Shown: positions 18,958-27,243, numbered from the stretch's first letter. The stretch: DNA of 64,000 nt from Rudanella paleaurantiibacter (GCF_009184635.1 NZ_WELI01000012.1:118835-182834); one strand, 5' to 3'. Notes: generated by a model from the sequence alone, not told the origin. Translations and numbers: made by a program.

Positions 18958-18974
18958 CTACGAAATCATTCGTA
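18934..18974. promoter_or_regulatory. Twin BlaI-type operators
   Basis: TACGAAATCTTTCGTA (18934-18949, perfect dyad) and TACGAAATCATTCGTA (18959-18974, one imperfect pair) are near-identical 16-bp sites, 25 bp apart centre to centre. One lies between the promoter elements and the other over the probable transcription start, 9 bp before the blaI ATG. BlaI/MecI dimers bind paired dyads starting TAC and ending GTA, so autorepression is expected. Confidence 0.75.
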
Positions 18975-18982
18975 GATAGGTT

Positions 18983-19381
18983 ATGCGTCCCACGGATTCT
19001 GAACTGGAGATTTTGCACGTGCTGTGGAAACATGGTCCCCGCACGGTGCGGCAAGTAAACGATGAGCTGAGTCAGCAACGCGAAATTGGGTACACCACAA
19101 CCCTGAAGCTGATGCAGATTATGTACGAAAAAGGGTTGCTGACGCGTTCGGAAGAGGCTAAGTCGCACGTATACACGGCGGCTTTGAGCGAGCAGGAGGC
19201 CCAGCAGAGCCTGCTCGACCGGTTTCTGGAAACGGCTTTCAAAGGGTCGGCTTCGCAGTTGGTTATGCAGGTATTAGGGCGGCACAAGACCAGTGCCGAC
19301 GAGTTAGACGAGATCAAACGACTGTTAAACAACCGCGTGGGCGGTCAGAAAGACGATGAATCCAATGAACTGGCTCAATAG
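18983..19381 (+). CDS. blaI: BlaI/MecI-family transcriptional repressor
   Basis: The 132-residue protein begins MRPTDSELEILHVLWKHGP, the first helices of the BlaI winged-helix domain, followed by VRQVNDEL and YTTTLKLMQIMYEKGLL (recognition helix and wing). The C-terminal half (about residues 75-120) is the dimerisation part, where BlaR1-linked proteolysis normally cuts. It should bind the twin dyads just upstream and repress its own operon. The last 26 bp overlap blaR1, so translation is probably coupled. Not necessarily about beta-lactams: in Bacteroidota such pairs often have unknown inducers. Confidence 0.9.
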   Translation: MRPTDSELEILHVLWKHGPRTVRQVNDELSQQREIGYTTTLKLMQIMYEKGLLTRSEEAKSHVYTAALSEQEAQQSLLDRFLETAFKGSASQLVMQVLGRHKTSADELDEIKRLLNNRVGGQKDDESNELAQ

Positions 19382-21509
19382 TCCGGTGGCCGAGGCCCTC
19401 GGCTGGACTCTCCTGCATGCGCTCTGGCAGGGCTTTGCGCTTGTGTTGCCCGTAGCGGTTTGTTTTTACCTGATGCGCCGGAGCCGGGCTGTGTTACGCT
19501 ACCGGTTGGGTATGCTGGCGTTGCTGGCCCAGTTGCTGGCGTCGGCCATTACGTTTGGCCTTTACTACGAGCCCAATACGGCGCCCAATCTGCTGTTAAG
19601 CAACGCGGCACTGGCCTGGTGGGCGCAGTCGCCCGTGTTAACCCGGCCTACGGGCCTGGCAGCGCTACAGTTGTTTCTGTCGGCGCACCTGGCTCAGGTG
19701 GTGGGGCTGTGGCTGGTGGGTGTGGGTGTATTTGGGCTCCGATTGGTGGGCGGTTGGGTATATGTACAACGTTTACGGAAGGCGGCTACCTTACCCGTAC
19801 CCGCTTTGCTGGGTCAAACCATGGATAAGCTCACGCAACGGCTGGCCGTACAGGCCCGGTTGCGGGTATCGGCACAGGTGTCGAGCCCGGTGGTGGTGGG
19901 TTTGTTTAAGCCAGTGGTGCTATGGCCCGTGGGTCTGCTGTCGGGCCTGAGTGTGGCCGATGTGGAGGCTATTCTGGCACACGAGCTGGCGCACATCCGG
20001 CGGTATGACTACGGCCTCAACATGGTGCAATCGGTAGTGGAGATTCTTTACTTTTTTCACCCGGCCCTGTGGTGGCTTTCGGCGCGGGTTCGCGAAGAAC
20101 GCGAGCATTGTTGCGACGATGTGGCCGTAGCCGTTGTAGGCGACGCCCGGATTCTGGCTCGTGCATTGGCGCGGGTGGAGGAGTGGCAGCGGGCTGGGGC
20201 CGAGACGCCCACCCTTGTGATGGCGTTTGCCGGTGGGCGGCAGCAACTGTTGCAACGGGTTCGGCGGATGCTGGGCGTACCTACGCAACCGCTTGTTTCG
20301 AATAGTCAACTGGCGGTACTTACGCTCATTACCCTGCTGAGCGTGAGTGTGTCGGTCTATGCCGTACAACAGAAAGAAACAGCTTCGGTAGCCGCTACCC
20401 AAAAGCGACAGGCTGATATGGCGAGGGTGTTTGCGGCCAGTCAGTTGCAGGCCGCTCAGGTGCGATCGGATGCGGTGCGCTTGGGTACTGCCCCGGCTGG
20501 GCAAGCAATGACCCGCCCCGAAACGTCCGGCGTCGACTCGGTGCGTAAAGGAGAGGTTAAAGCAGCCATGCCCCAGACGGAGATTGCTACCCAAATTACG
20601 CCTGTTGCGGCTCAGGATACGGCCCGAATGCGGGCGGCCCAAAAAGAACTCGAACTGCTGACTAAGCAGCTGAACGAGGTGATGAGTGGGCGTCAGGCAA
20701 CCGTCGAGCGTCTGTCGAAAGAAATGGCCGAACTGACCCGCAAAAATAGCCAGTCGCAAAAGCAACTCGAACCGCTCACCCGGCAGTTGGGTCAACTGGC
20801 CCGGCAGCACAGTGCGCTAACACAGAAACTTGGGCCGTTAGAGCGTGAACTTAATCGGTTGAGTACCCAAAACGACGCCAGGACCCGCGCGTTGATCCGG
20901 CAGAAAGAAGCACAAAGCCGACAAGTACAAGGGCAGATGGAGCGGCTCGAAAAGCAGATGGAGAAACTAAGCGAACAGGTAGAACCCGCGCACACGCGTA
21001 TGGAGCCTTTTTACAACCGTTTGGCCACTATCGGCGACTCGATTAACACCTTGTACGAACCGACTTTTGCCCTGACGGAGAAGATTGCTCAGCTGAGCGA
21101 ACAAATTGCGGAAGATGCACATCGGCAGGCTGAGGTAGCGTATCGGCGGGCCGAAGAGGCTTTCCGGCGAGTTGAGGGCGAAGTGCGGGGGATGAGCCCA
21201 GCCGAGCCTCCATTTTCCCCCGCAATTCGGGAGCCCCGCGCCCCCAGAGCGCCCCGCACGCCACGGATGCCGCGTCCGGCACGGGTGCCCCATGCGGCTG
21301 TAGCCCCTGTACCGCCCCCGCCCGGCTTGCCGGTTCCAGCGGCTATAGCTCCTGTACCGGAGGTTCCCGGTGCTCCTGCTCATAGGCCTCGCCCTCCCCG
21401 GCCAGCGCGTGTTATCCGGGGGCGGGCCGCTCTGCAACCCGCCCCGGCGCCCGCTCCGGCTGAGGCTCCAAGCCCCGCGCCAAAGCCCCCACGGGAGCCA
21501 GAGGAGTAG
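19356..21509 (+). CDS. blaR1: BlaR1-type M56 membrane metallopeptidase with coiled-coil C-terminus
   Basis: The 717-residue protein has N-terminal membrane segments (about residues 11-34, 40-60 and 106-125), an M56 zinc site HELAH (His209, Glu210, His213) and a further membrane segment near 317-336. In classic BlaR1 a penicillin-binding sensor follows; here residues about 420-610 are a Gln/Leu/Glu-rich coiled coil (for example EKQMEKLSEQV), and 612-717 is a Pro/Ala/Arg-rich tail. The sensor is therefore different, and the signal is unlikely to be a beta-lactam bound at an SxxK site. Activation should lead to loss of BlaI. The stop codon lies inside a 66-bp perfect palindrome. Confidence 0.85.
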   Translation: MNPMNWLNSPVAEALGWTLLHALWQGFALVLPVAVCFYLMRRSRAVLRYRLGMLALLAQLLASAITFGLYYEPNTAPNLLLSNAALAWWAQSPVLTRPTGLAALQLFLSAHLAQVVGLWLVGVGVFGLRLVGGWVYVQRLRKAATLPVPALLGQTMDKLTQRLAVQARLRVSAQVSSPVVVGLFKPVVLWPVGLLSGLSVADVEAILAHELAHIRRYDYGLNMVQSVVEILYFFHPALWWLSARVREEREHCCDDVAVAVVGDARILARALARVEEWQRAGAETPTLVMAFAGGRQQLLQRVRRMLGVPTQPLVSNSQLAVLTLITLLSVSVSVYAVQQKETASVAATQKRQADMARVFAASQLQAAQVRSDAVRLGTAPAGQAMTRPETSGVDSVRKGEVKAAMPQTEIATQITPVAAQDTARMRAAQKELELLTKQLNEVMSGRQATVERLSKEMAELTRKNSQSQKQLEPLTRQLGQLARQHSALTQKLGPLERELNRLSTQNDARTRALIRQKEAQSRQVQGQMERLEKQMEKLSEQVEPAHTRMEPFYNRLATIGDSINTLYEPTFALTEKIAQLSEQIAEDAHRQAEVAYRRAEEAFRRVEGEVRGMSPAEPPFSPAIREPRAPRAPRTPRMPRPARVPHAAVAPVPPPPGLPVPAAIAPVPEVPGAPAHRPRPPRPARVIRGRAALQPAPAPAPAEAPSPAPKPPREPEE

Positions 21510-21567
21510 ATGATAAAAAACGGGTAAGGTTTTCGAAAACCTTACCCGTTTTTTATCATCTACTCCT
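21502..21567. terminator. 66-bp perfect palindrome, bidirectional terminator
   Basis: Arms of 33 bp (21502-21534 and 21535-21567) are exact reverse complements with no spacer. The core ACGGGTAAGGTTTTCGAAAA is followed by a T run on either strand, so it should terminate both blaR1 (plus) and the reductase gene at 21617 (minus). It includes the last codon and stop of blaR1. Confidence 0.9.
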
Positions 21568-21616
21568 GCAAGTCAGGCGTAGGAGTCGTTTTTAAGCCCT
21601 TCTGATTTAGAACAAC

Positions 21617-22690
21617 TTAGTCAATTTCAATCACTACATCTTTGCCTACCGGGTGCGCCACGCAGGTGAGGATGTAACCGGCTTTCAGTTCGGAGTCGGA
21701 GAGGGCGTCCTCTTCGTCGAGCTTTACCTGCCCTGATACGCACTTGCCCAGACAGGCGGTACACATACCAGCCTGACACGAGTAGGGGAGGTCAATGTCC
21801 TGCTCCAGAGCGGCTTCCAGAATAGTCTGATGGGGCGCAACGGCAAACTTATATTCCGAGCCTTCGTACAGAATGGTCACTTCGCCTTCGGCCGATTCGG
21901 CCGCTGCGGGGTCTTCTTCTACCTCTCCCACAGCCGATTCGGTGGTGGCTGTGGCGTAACTTTCCTTGTGTACGCGGTCGGTTGGGATGCCAACGAGCGA
22001 CAGCGCCTTGCGGGCTTCGTCCATCATACCATCGGGGCCACAGAGGTAAACATGGGCATTGTCGCGCTCCGACTGCGGCAACTCTTCCAGCAGTTTAATA
22101 ATGGTGTGGCTGTTCAGGCGTCCCTCGGTACCGGTGTAGCCATACGTGGGCTGACTCAGTACGTGGGTGGTGTGGAACCGGGCACTGCCATAGGCCTGCT
22201 CCATGGCATCGAGGTGGGCTTTAAAAATAATCGACTCCTGATTTCGATTACCGTAGATAAGCCAAACCCGGCTGTGGGGCTCGCTGTGCAAAATCGACTT
22301 AGCCATCGAAAACAGCGGTGTAATGCCGCTACCCGCGCCAATCAGCACCACGGTTCGTCGGTTGGTAGAGTCGAGTTGGGGCACAAACGTACCCATTGGC
22401 TCAAGGGTCTCCAGCACATCGTCTTTCCGGATGCGGTCGCAGAGATAATTGGAAACCAGCCCACCCGGCAAGCGTTTGATCGTTACTGCCAGCGAGACAT
22501 CGACGTGCGGTGAGCTCGACATTGAGTACGACCGGCGTACTTTCTGGTTGTTGATATTGAGGAGGAATGTCAGAAACTGACCGGGTTGGTAGCGTACTTC
22601 CTGACTGATGGGGTGCCAGAACTGGATCGTTACCGCATCGGGGGTTTCGCGGATGACGTCCTTTACTTTCAAGAAAAATCGATTAGCCAT
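21617..22690 (-). CDS. Ferredoxin-type oxidoreductase (PaaE/HCP-reductase-like)
   Basis: The 357-residue protein has three parts: an FAD-binding barrel with RRSYSMSSSP (about residues 54-63), an NAD(P)-binding domain with GAGSGITPL and CGPDGMM, and a C-terminal plant-type 2Fe-2S ferredoxin domain with PYSCQAGMCTACLGKC and a fourth Cys in ILTCVAHP. This order matches PaaE-type and related reductases that pass electrons from NAD(P)H to an oxygenase or other partner. An Ala/Glu-rich linker joins the last two domains. No oxygenase lies nearby, so the partner is unknown; it may be a fatty-acid desaturase or similar. A minus-strand -7-like TACCTTTG lies at 22722-22729. Confidence 0.85.
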   Translation of the reverse strand: MANRFFLKVKDVIRETPDAVTIQFWHPISQEVRYQPGQFLTFLLNINNQKVRRSYSMSSSPHVDVSLAVTIKRLPGGLVSNYLCDRIRKDDVLETLEPMGTFVPQLDSTNRRTVVLIGAGSGITPLFSMAKSILHSEPHSRVWLIYGNRNQESIIFKAHLDAMEQAYGSARFHTTHVLSQPTYGYTGTEGRLNSHTIIKLLEELPQSERDNAHVYLCGPDGMMDEARKALSLVGIPTDRVHKESYATATTESAVGEVEEDPAAAESAEGEVTILYEGSEYKFAVAPHQTILEAALEQDIDLPYSCQAGMCTACLGKCVSGQVKLDEEDALSDSELKAGYILTCVAHPVGKDVVIEID

Positions 22691-22890
22691 TATGGTTGAT
22701 CCTGTGCGTTGTATTCAGATACAAAGGTACGGGGTTGGAAGGTAAACTACCGGGAGGGGGCAACGGTTTGTAATTTGTATAGTATTGTGGAATTGGTACG
22801 CGGATGACATGGATGGAGCCAATTTTCGCGGATTAATAAAGCAAATGGGCGTACATCTGCCTTCGCGTTCAATTGGCATTGAGTGGCTGA

Positions 22891-23739
22891 TTAAATCCCT
22901 TGATGGTACTGCACCAGGCCATCGCCGGGGCTTTTGAGGATCTGACCCATTTGCCCACCCACGGCTTGCACCGCCTGCCGAAGCTGTTCGGCGAAATAAT
23001 AACCCACCGACCCCACCACGTGTATCGGCCAGGCCTCATGCTCTGGAAAAGGGCGCACGTACGTTTCTAAAAACAGCACAAATGCATCGGTCACGAGCCG
23101 GTTTGCGTATGGATGGTTGATGTGTTCCGACAGAAACGGGGTGAAACCGGCGAAATAGCGGTTCGGAAACGGCTTTTTGTACGCATTGTCGAGCAGCGTG
23201 GCCCGGTCGAGCGCATACCGGTCGGTAAAAGCCTGCCGGAGCGGTTCGGGTAGCCGTTGCTGGAAGTAGTCGCGGACGAGGGTTTTGCCCAGATAGCCGC
23301 CACTGCCCTCATCGCCGAGCCAGAATCCAAGCGACTGAATGGTGCGGGTGATGGTTTGGCCGTTGTAACAACAGGCGTTGGCCCCCGTGCCCAGAATACA
23401 CACAATACCGGGCTCGTGTCCGGCGGCCCCGCGCGCGGCTCCGAGCATGTCTGAAGCTACCAAAACCGTTTGACTGTTGGGGAAAGCCCGCCGAATGGCT
23501 CCTTCCACCACGGCGTTGGATTCGGGATTGGCGCAGCCGGCCCCGTAGAAATACACGGCCTGCACTGCCTGAGGCAACAGGTGAGGGGCCAGCTGGTCGG
23601 TGAGGGTCTGGTAAATGGCGTCGGTATCCTGATAATATGGATTCAGGCCGTTCGTTGTAAGCTGGTACGTCTTTTGCCCGGAACTGAGCACGCGCCAGTC
23701 GGTCTTGGTAGAGCCGCTATCGGCAAGGAGGGTGATCAT
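22891..23739 (-). CDS. BadF/BadG/BcrA/BcrD-type kinase, probable N-acetylglucosamine kinase
   Basis: The ATG at 23739 gives 282 residues starting MITLLADSGSTKTDWRV, the phosphate-binding loop of the family; a frame open to 23820 adds nothing recognisable. GTGANACCYNG and LGDEGSGGYLGK are the second nucleotide motifs. In Bacteroidota, proteins of this length and type phosphorylate GlcNAc during cell-wall recycling or chitin use. The cytochrome b5-like gene ends 22 bp upstream on the same strand and is probably co-transcribed. Confidence 0.8.
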   Translation of the reverse strand: MITLLADSGSTKTDWRVLSSGQKTYQLTTNGLNPYYQDTDAIYQTLTDQLAPHLLPQAVQAVYFYGAGCANPESNAVVEGAIRRAFPNSQTVLVASDMLGAARGAAGHEPGIVCILGTGANACCYNGQTITRTIQSLGFWLGDEGSGGYLGKTLVRDYFQQRLPEPLRQAFTDRYALDRATLLDNAYKKPFPNRYFAGFTPFLSEHINHPYANRLVTDAFVLFLETYVRPFPEHEAWPIHVVGSVGYYFAEQLRQAVQAVGGQMGQILKSPGDGLVQYHQGI

Positions 23740-23761
23740 AGTGAAAGAATAGAAGGACAAC

Positions 23762-24022
23762 CTACGCCAACCGCCCAACGGCCGGGAATTTCTGAAAAAC
23801 CCAGTCGCCGTGCGGGGCATCGGGGAGTTCGTCGGTCAGATCCTGACCCGCCCAGTGCTCGTAATGTTTACCGTTGCGCCACAGCCGTGAGGCCGAAACG
23901 TCGTAGATCAACCCGCGAAAGGCGCACCAGATTTCGTCGCGGTCCGAACCGTTCCGAAGGGCCAGCTGGGCGCGGGTGTAGGTAGGCAAACGGTTGGTTG
24001 AGTCGCCGGGCGTCACGTTCAA
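23762..24022 (-). CDS. Cytochrome b5-like heme-binding domain protein
   Basis: The 86-residue protein is a stand-alone cytochrome b5-type domain: LPTYTRAQLALRNGSD at the start, IYDVSASRLWRNGKHYEHWA, then a second His in PDAPHGDW. The two His residues expected as heme ligands, HYEHWAG and APHGDW, are present. It has no signal peptide or membrane segment. Small proteins of this kind are found in bacteria; their partner is usually unknown. It precedes the GlcNAc kinase with a 22-bp gap. Confidence 0.75.
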   Translation of the reverse strand: MNVTPGDSTNRLPTYTRAQLALRNGSDRDEIWCAFRGLIYDVSASRLWRNGKHYEHWAGQDLTDELPDAPHGDWVFQKFPAVGRLA

Positions 24023-24033
24023 TAGGTTGGGTT

Positions 24034-24065
24034 TTGTATGGAATCACAAAATTACTGTATCTTTA
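24034..24065 (+). promoter_or_regulatory. Promoter of the lipoprotein gene
   Basis: TTG at 24034-24036 and TATCTTTA at 24058-24065 are 21 bp apart, an acceptable Bacteroidota -33/-7 pair 27 bp before the chosen ATG. One -7 base (final A for G) departs from consensus. Confidence 0.5.
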
Positions 24066-24091
24066 ACCACTTAGTTTACGCATATCCGAAT

Positions 24092-24541
24092 ATGAAGAAG
24101 ACTTCTCTATCAGCTCTTTTTTGCCTGCTGGCTTTTGTGACCCTGCTGACGGGCTGTGGCAAACCCAAAACTGCCCCCGTATCGGAGCGGATTGCCAAAG
24201 CCTGGACAGCCCGTAAGGTCGACGAAAACAGCACAACCGTGTTTACAGCAGGTGGTGCCAACAATGTGCGGCCCGGTTATACCAACTTCCGGCTCGACCT
24301 GAGCCAGTCGCCCAATGTGACGCTGGTAGAGTTTGATGGTAATCGATTTTCAGGGCAGTGGGAAGTACAGGGCGACAACCGGTTGATCCTGAAAAACCTG
24401 AATCCCCAACCTACCGGAACCAACGGAACCATTGAGTTTACCATCACGAACTTAGGTGATACAGAGGTGGTGTTGACGCGTACCACAGCCAGCCAGAAAA
24501 CAGGCGGCACCGTGAATGTGTACACGCTGAAGAACCCGTAG
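24092..24541 (+). CDS. Lipoprotein of unknown function
   Basis: The ATG at 24092 gives 149 residues with a lipoprotein signal ending LLTGC (Cys22); an in-frame ATG at 24038 would hide it. The mature part starts with a lipocalin-like SERIAKAWTARKV segment and contains strands FSGQWEVQGDNRLIL and GTIEFTITNLGDTEVVL, suggesting a small all-beta domain. Similar short lipoproteins are common in this phylum and have no known function. A hairpin terminator follows. Confidence 0.7.
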   Translation: MKKTSLSALFCLLAFVTLLTGCGKPKTAPVSERIAKAWTARKVDENSTTVFTAGGANNVRPGYTNFRLDLSQSPNVTLVEFDGNRFSGQWEVQGDNRLILKNLNPQPTGTNGTIEFTITNLGDTEVVLTRTTASQKTGGTVNVYTLKNP

Positions 24542-24563
24542 CGAAAAAACTTAGTTGCTTTAT

Positions 24564-24599
24564 AAGCCGTTCTGCTGACGAAAGCCGGGCGGCTTTTTT
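24564..24599 (+). terminator. Terminator after the lipoprotein gene
   Basis: AAGCCG (24564-24569) and CGGCTT (24590-24595) bracket a loop with further partial pairing, followed by TTTT. The stem is short, so efficiency is uncertain. It lies 10 bp before the thiL start. Confidence 0.6.
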
Positions 24600-24609
24600 G
24601 CATTCATCC

Positions 24610-25641
24610 ATGACGACAATCGATTCTATCGGCGAGTTTGGTCTCATCGACCGTATCCGTACGGCTACTGAGACACCTCAGCAACCGGGCACTATTCGGG
24701 GTATCGGCGACGATGCCGCCGTTTTTGCACTGAACGATACGGAGTACGGCCTGATCTCGACAGATATGCTGCTCGAAGGTATTCACTTCGACCTGACGTA
24801 CACTCCCCTTAAACACCTGGGCTACAAAGCTGTAGCGGTTAATGTGTCGGATATTGCGGCCATGAACGGCCTGCCTACGCAGATTACCGTGAGCCTTGGG
24901 CTCAGCAGCCGGTTTACGGTCGAAGCCGTCGACGAACTTTACGCGGGTATTCGGGCGGCCTGTGCGGCCTATAAAGTGGATTTGGTTGGGGGCGACACCA
25001 CGGCCTCGCGCTCAGGGCTGGTCATTTCGGTTTCGGTATTGGGTACGGTGCCCAAAGACCGAATCACGTACCGTAACACCGCCCAACCCAATGATGTGGT
25101 GTGCGTAACCGGCGACCTTGGGGCGGCTTACCTGGGTCTGCAACTGCTCGAACGCGAAAAGCAGGAGTATCTGGCCAACCCCGACATGCAGCCGTCGCTT
25201 TCGGAAGAAAGAGCCTATCTGATGCAGCGGCAACTCCGGCCCGACGCCCGCACCGATATTGTGCACGAGCTCCGCGACCTCGATATTACACCGACGGCGA
25301 TGATTGATATTTCGGACGGGCTGTCGTCGGAGATATTGCACCTCTGTCGGCAGTCGGGTACGGGTGTCGTGTTGTTCGACGAAAATATCCCGATCGACGA
25401 TCAGGCTCATCTGGCGGCTACCGAATTTGGCATCAGTGCGCTCACGGCAGCCCTCAACGGGGGCGAAGACTACGAGCTGTTGTTTACGGTTCGGCCGCAA
25501 GCGTTCGAGGCCCTTAAAAACCACGCCCGCATCACGGCAATTGGTTACCTCACCGCCGACCCTGCCCAGACTATTCTGGCCACCAGGGCCGGGCAGCAAA
25601 CCCGCCTGCGCGCTCAGGGTTGGGGAGGCACCGGGGCATAG
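24610..25641 (+). CDS. thiL: Thiamine-monophosphate kinase
   Basis: The 343-residue protein starts at the ATG at 24610 (a TTG four codons earlier is possible). It shows the ThiL layout: GEFGLIDRI at the N-terminus, GIGDDAAV, the Asp-rich metal site STDMLLEGIHFD, NVSDIAAMNG, VGGDTTAS and, near the C-terminus, DISDGLSSE and NGGEDYELLFTV. It phosphorylates thiamine monophosphate with ATP to give thiamine pyrophosphate. No other thiamine gene or TPP riboswitch is visible here; it stands alone between two palindromic regions. Confidence 0.95.
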   Translation: MTTIDSIGEFGLIDRIRTATETPQQPGTIRGIGDDAAVFALNDTEYGLISTDMLLEGIHFDLTYTPLKHLGYKAVAVNVSDIAAMNGLPTQITVSLGLSSRFTVEAVDELYAGIRAACAAYKVDLVGGDTTASRSGLVISVSVLGTVPKDRITYRNTAQPNDVVCVTGDLGAAYLGLQLLEREKQEYLANPDMQPSLSEERAYLMQRQLRPDARTDIVHELRDLDITPTAMIDISDGLSSEILHLCRQSGTGVVLFDENIPIDDQAHLAATEFGISALTAALNGGEDYELLFTVRPQAFEALKNHARITAIGYLTADPAQTILATRAGQQTRLRAQGWGGTGA

Positions 25642-25649
25642 CCTGGGGG

Positions 25650-25772
25650 TTTTAAGGGGGTGAGCAAAAATTCTGGTGTATTTTCAACGCATTTAACAGG
25701 TCAAACTAGCGTATTGCTGTAGTTGACACTCGTTTTCAATTTACCCGAAAATTTATGCTCACCCCCTTAAAA
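25650..25772. repeat. 17-bp inverted repeat between convergent genes
   Basis: TTTTAAGGGGGTGAGCA (25650-25666) and TGCTCACCCCCTTAAAA (25756-25772) are exact reverse complements 89 bp apart. The enclosed DNA is AT-rich with no frame. Transcribed, it would form a long hairpin after thiL. Confidence 0.8.
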
Positions 25773-25779
25773 CAGACGC

Positions 25780-25854
25780 TTTTGTCATCCCGACGCAGGA
25801 GGGATCTTTCTAATTGACTGACTGTAAGATCCCTCCTGCGTCGGGATGACAAAA
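25780..25854. repeat. 29-bp inverted repeat, probable dispersed palindrome and terminator
   Basis: Arms 25780-25808 and 25826-25854 are exact reverse complements, each containing GTCATCCCGACGCAGGAGGG, with a 17-base spacer. It sits between the ends of thiL and manC. Such tracts recur between genes in Bacteroidota genomes (from memory, not checked). It could terminate transcription from both sides. Confidence 0.8.
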
Positions 25855-25880
25855 ACGTAATCTAATTCTGCTTCACGTAG

Positions 25881-26966
25881 CTACACAAACGTTGCGCCTT
25901 GCTCTTTGGCCTCGGCCACAAACTGTTTCACCTTCTGTTCGTCGTCTTTGCGGCAGATCATGAGTACGTTATCGTATTCGGCTACAATGAAACCGTCGAG
26001 ACCATTAACCACCACCAAGCGGTCTTTCGGCGCTTTAATAATGCAATTTTGGGTATCGTAGAGCATGGTATGGGCGTCTACGGCGTTCTGATGTTCGTCT
26101 TTCCCCGATACCTCGTACAACGATTTCCAGGTGCCCAGATCTGACCAGCCGAAGTCGCTCAGAACGACATACACATTGTCGGCCTTCTCCATAATCCCGT
26201 TGTCGATGGAGATGCTCTTGCAGAGTGAGTAAGCCTTATCGATAAACGACGTTTCCTTATCGGTTGTGTAGTGGGGTGTTCCTTCTTCAAACACCTCAGC
26301 CGTTTCGGGGAGGTATTTTCGGAACGCGGCCATGATCGCCTGCACATTCCAGACAAAGATGCCCGCGTTCCAGACAAACTCACCACTGTCGACAAATTGC
26401 TTCGCCAGTTCGAGGTGGGGCTTTTCAGTAAAGGTCTTTACCCGCAGTGGACGCCCGTTTTTACCGTCCGAATCGCCATCTGGAATGTACTGAATATAGC
26501 CATAGCCGGTATCGGGGCGGCTTGGCTTAATGCCCAGCGTCACCAGAATATCCTGGTCGGCCGTAGCCTGCAAAGCCGTGCCAATGGTACGCCGGAACTC
26601 CTCTTCTTTCAGGATAACGTGATCGGCGGGCGACACCACGATGTTGGCCTGCGGGTCGCGTTGGGCTATTTTATAGCAGGCGTAAGCAATGCAGGGGGCC
26701 GTGTTGCGCGCAATGGGCTCGCACAGAATCTGGTCGTCGGTGAGGCTCGGAATCTGCTGCTGACAAAGTTCCTTGTATTTATCGCTCGTTACGATGTAGA
26801 TGTTTTCGGGCGGGCAAACACCGTCGAAACGGTCAACCGTTTGCTGGAGCATGGTTCGGCCCGTGCCGAGTACATCGTGAAATTGCTTGGGATTGTTGGT
26901 ACGGCTGAACGGCCAGAAACGCGTTCCGACCCCACCCGCCATGATAATGACGTATGTATGGTTCAT
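25881..26966 (-). CDS. manC: Mannose-1-phosphate guanylyltransferase
   Basis: The 361-residue protein begins MNHTYVIIMAGGVGTRFWPF, the nucleotide-binding signature of sugar-nucleotide pyrophosphorylases, with NNPKQF just after; VVSPADHV holds the metal-binding Asp and FTEKPHLELA is the sugar-phosphate motif. It joins mannose-1-phosphate and GTP to give GDP-mannose, precursor for polysaccharide mannose, fucose or rhamnose. It lacks the C-terminal isomerase domain of bifunctional ManC/AlgA. Alone on the minus strand between a palindromic region and the TonB receptor. Confidence 0.9.
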   Translation of the reverse strand: MNHTYVIIMAGGVGTRFWPFSRTNNPKQFHDVLGTGRTMLQQTVDRFDGVCPPENIYIVTSDKYKELCQQQIPSLTDDQILCEPIARNTAPCIAYACYKIAQRDPQANIVVSPADHVILKEEEFRRTIGTALQATADQDILVTLGIKPSRPDTGYGYIQYIPDGDSDGKNGRPLRVKTFTEKPHLELAKQFVDSGEFVWNAGIFVWNVQAIMAAFRKYLPETAEVFEEGTPHYTTDKETSFIDKAYSLCKSISIDNGIMEKADNVYVVLSDFGWSDLGTWKSLYEVSGKDEHQNAVDAHTMLYDTQNCIIKAPKDRLVVVNGLDGFIVAEYDNVLMICRKDDEQKVKQFVAEAKEQGATFV

Positions 26967-27189
26967 GATAAAAAGTCGTCAGTCATTGGTTGTCGGCTGC
27001 TTACTGAGACCGGCAACATATCGACAAAGTAACAGCAAAAAGACGTCAACCGGTTTATTTTCTTAGGCTGTAGTTTGGTTTTCCCGAAACACACCGATTT
27101 TATCATGTGTAGAGGCTGGCGTGAGTCCGGTAAATGGTCGTTTAATTTCAATCAAGCAAGATTTTTTAGAACAAAATGGATGATTTAAT

Positions 27190-27198
27190 TAGCTTTGC
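27190..27198 (+). promoter_or_regulatory. -7 element upstream of the TonB receptor
   Basis: TAGCTTTGC at 27190-27198 matches the Bacteroidota TAnnTTTGC -7 box, 46 bp before the chosen ATG. No TTG is seen at the usual -33 distance. Confidence 0.5.
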
Positions 27199-27243
27199 TT
27201 GTAGTTGACAACAAACAATAGACCCATCAAACTGCATTCGATT

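Noticed and set aside
19356..21509. Beta-lactam resistance operon
   Set aside because: No beta-lactamase or PBP2a gene is adjacent and the sensor domain is not penicillin-binding.
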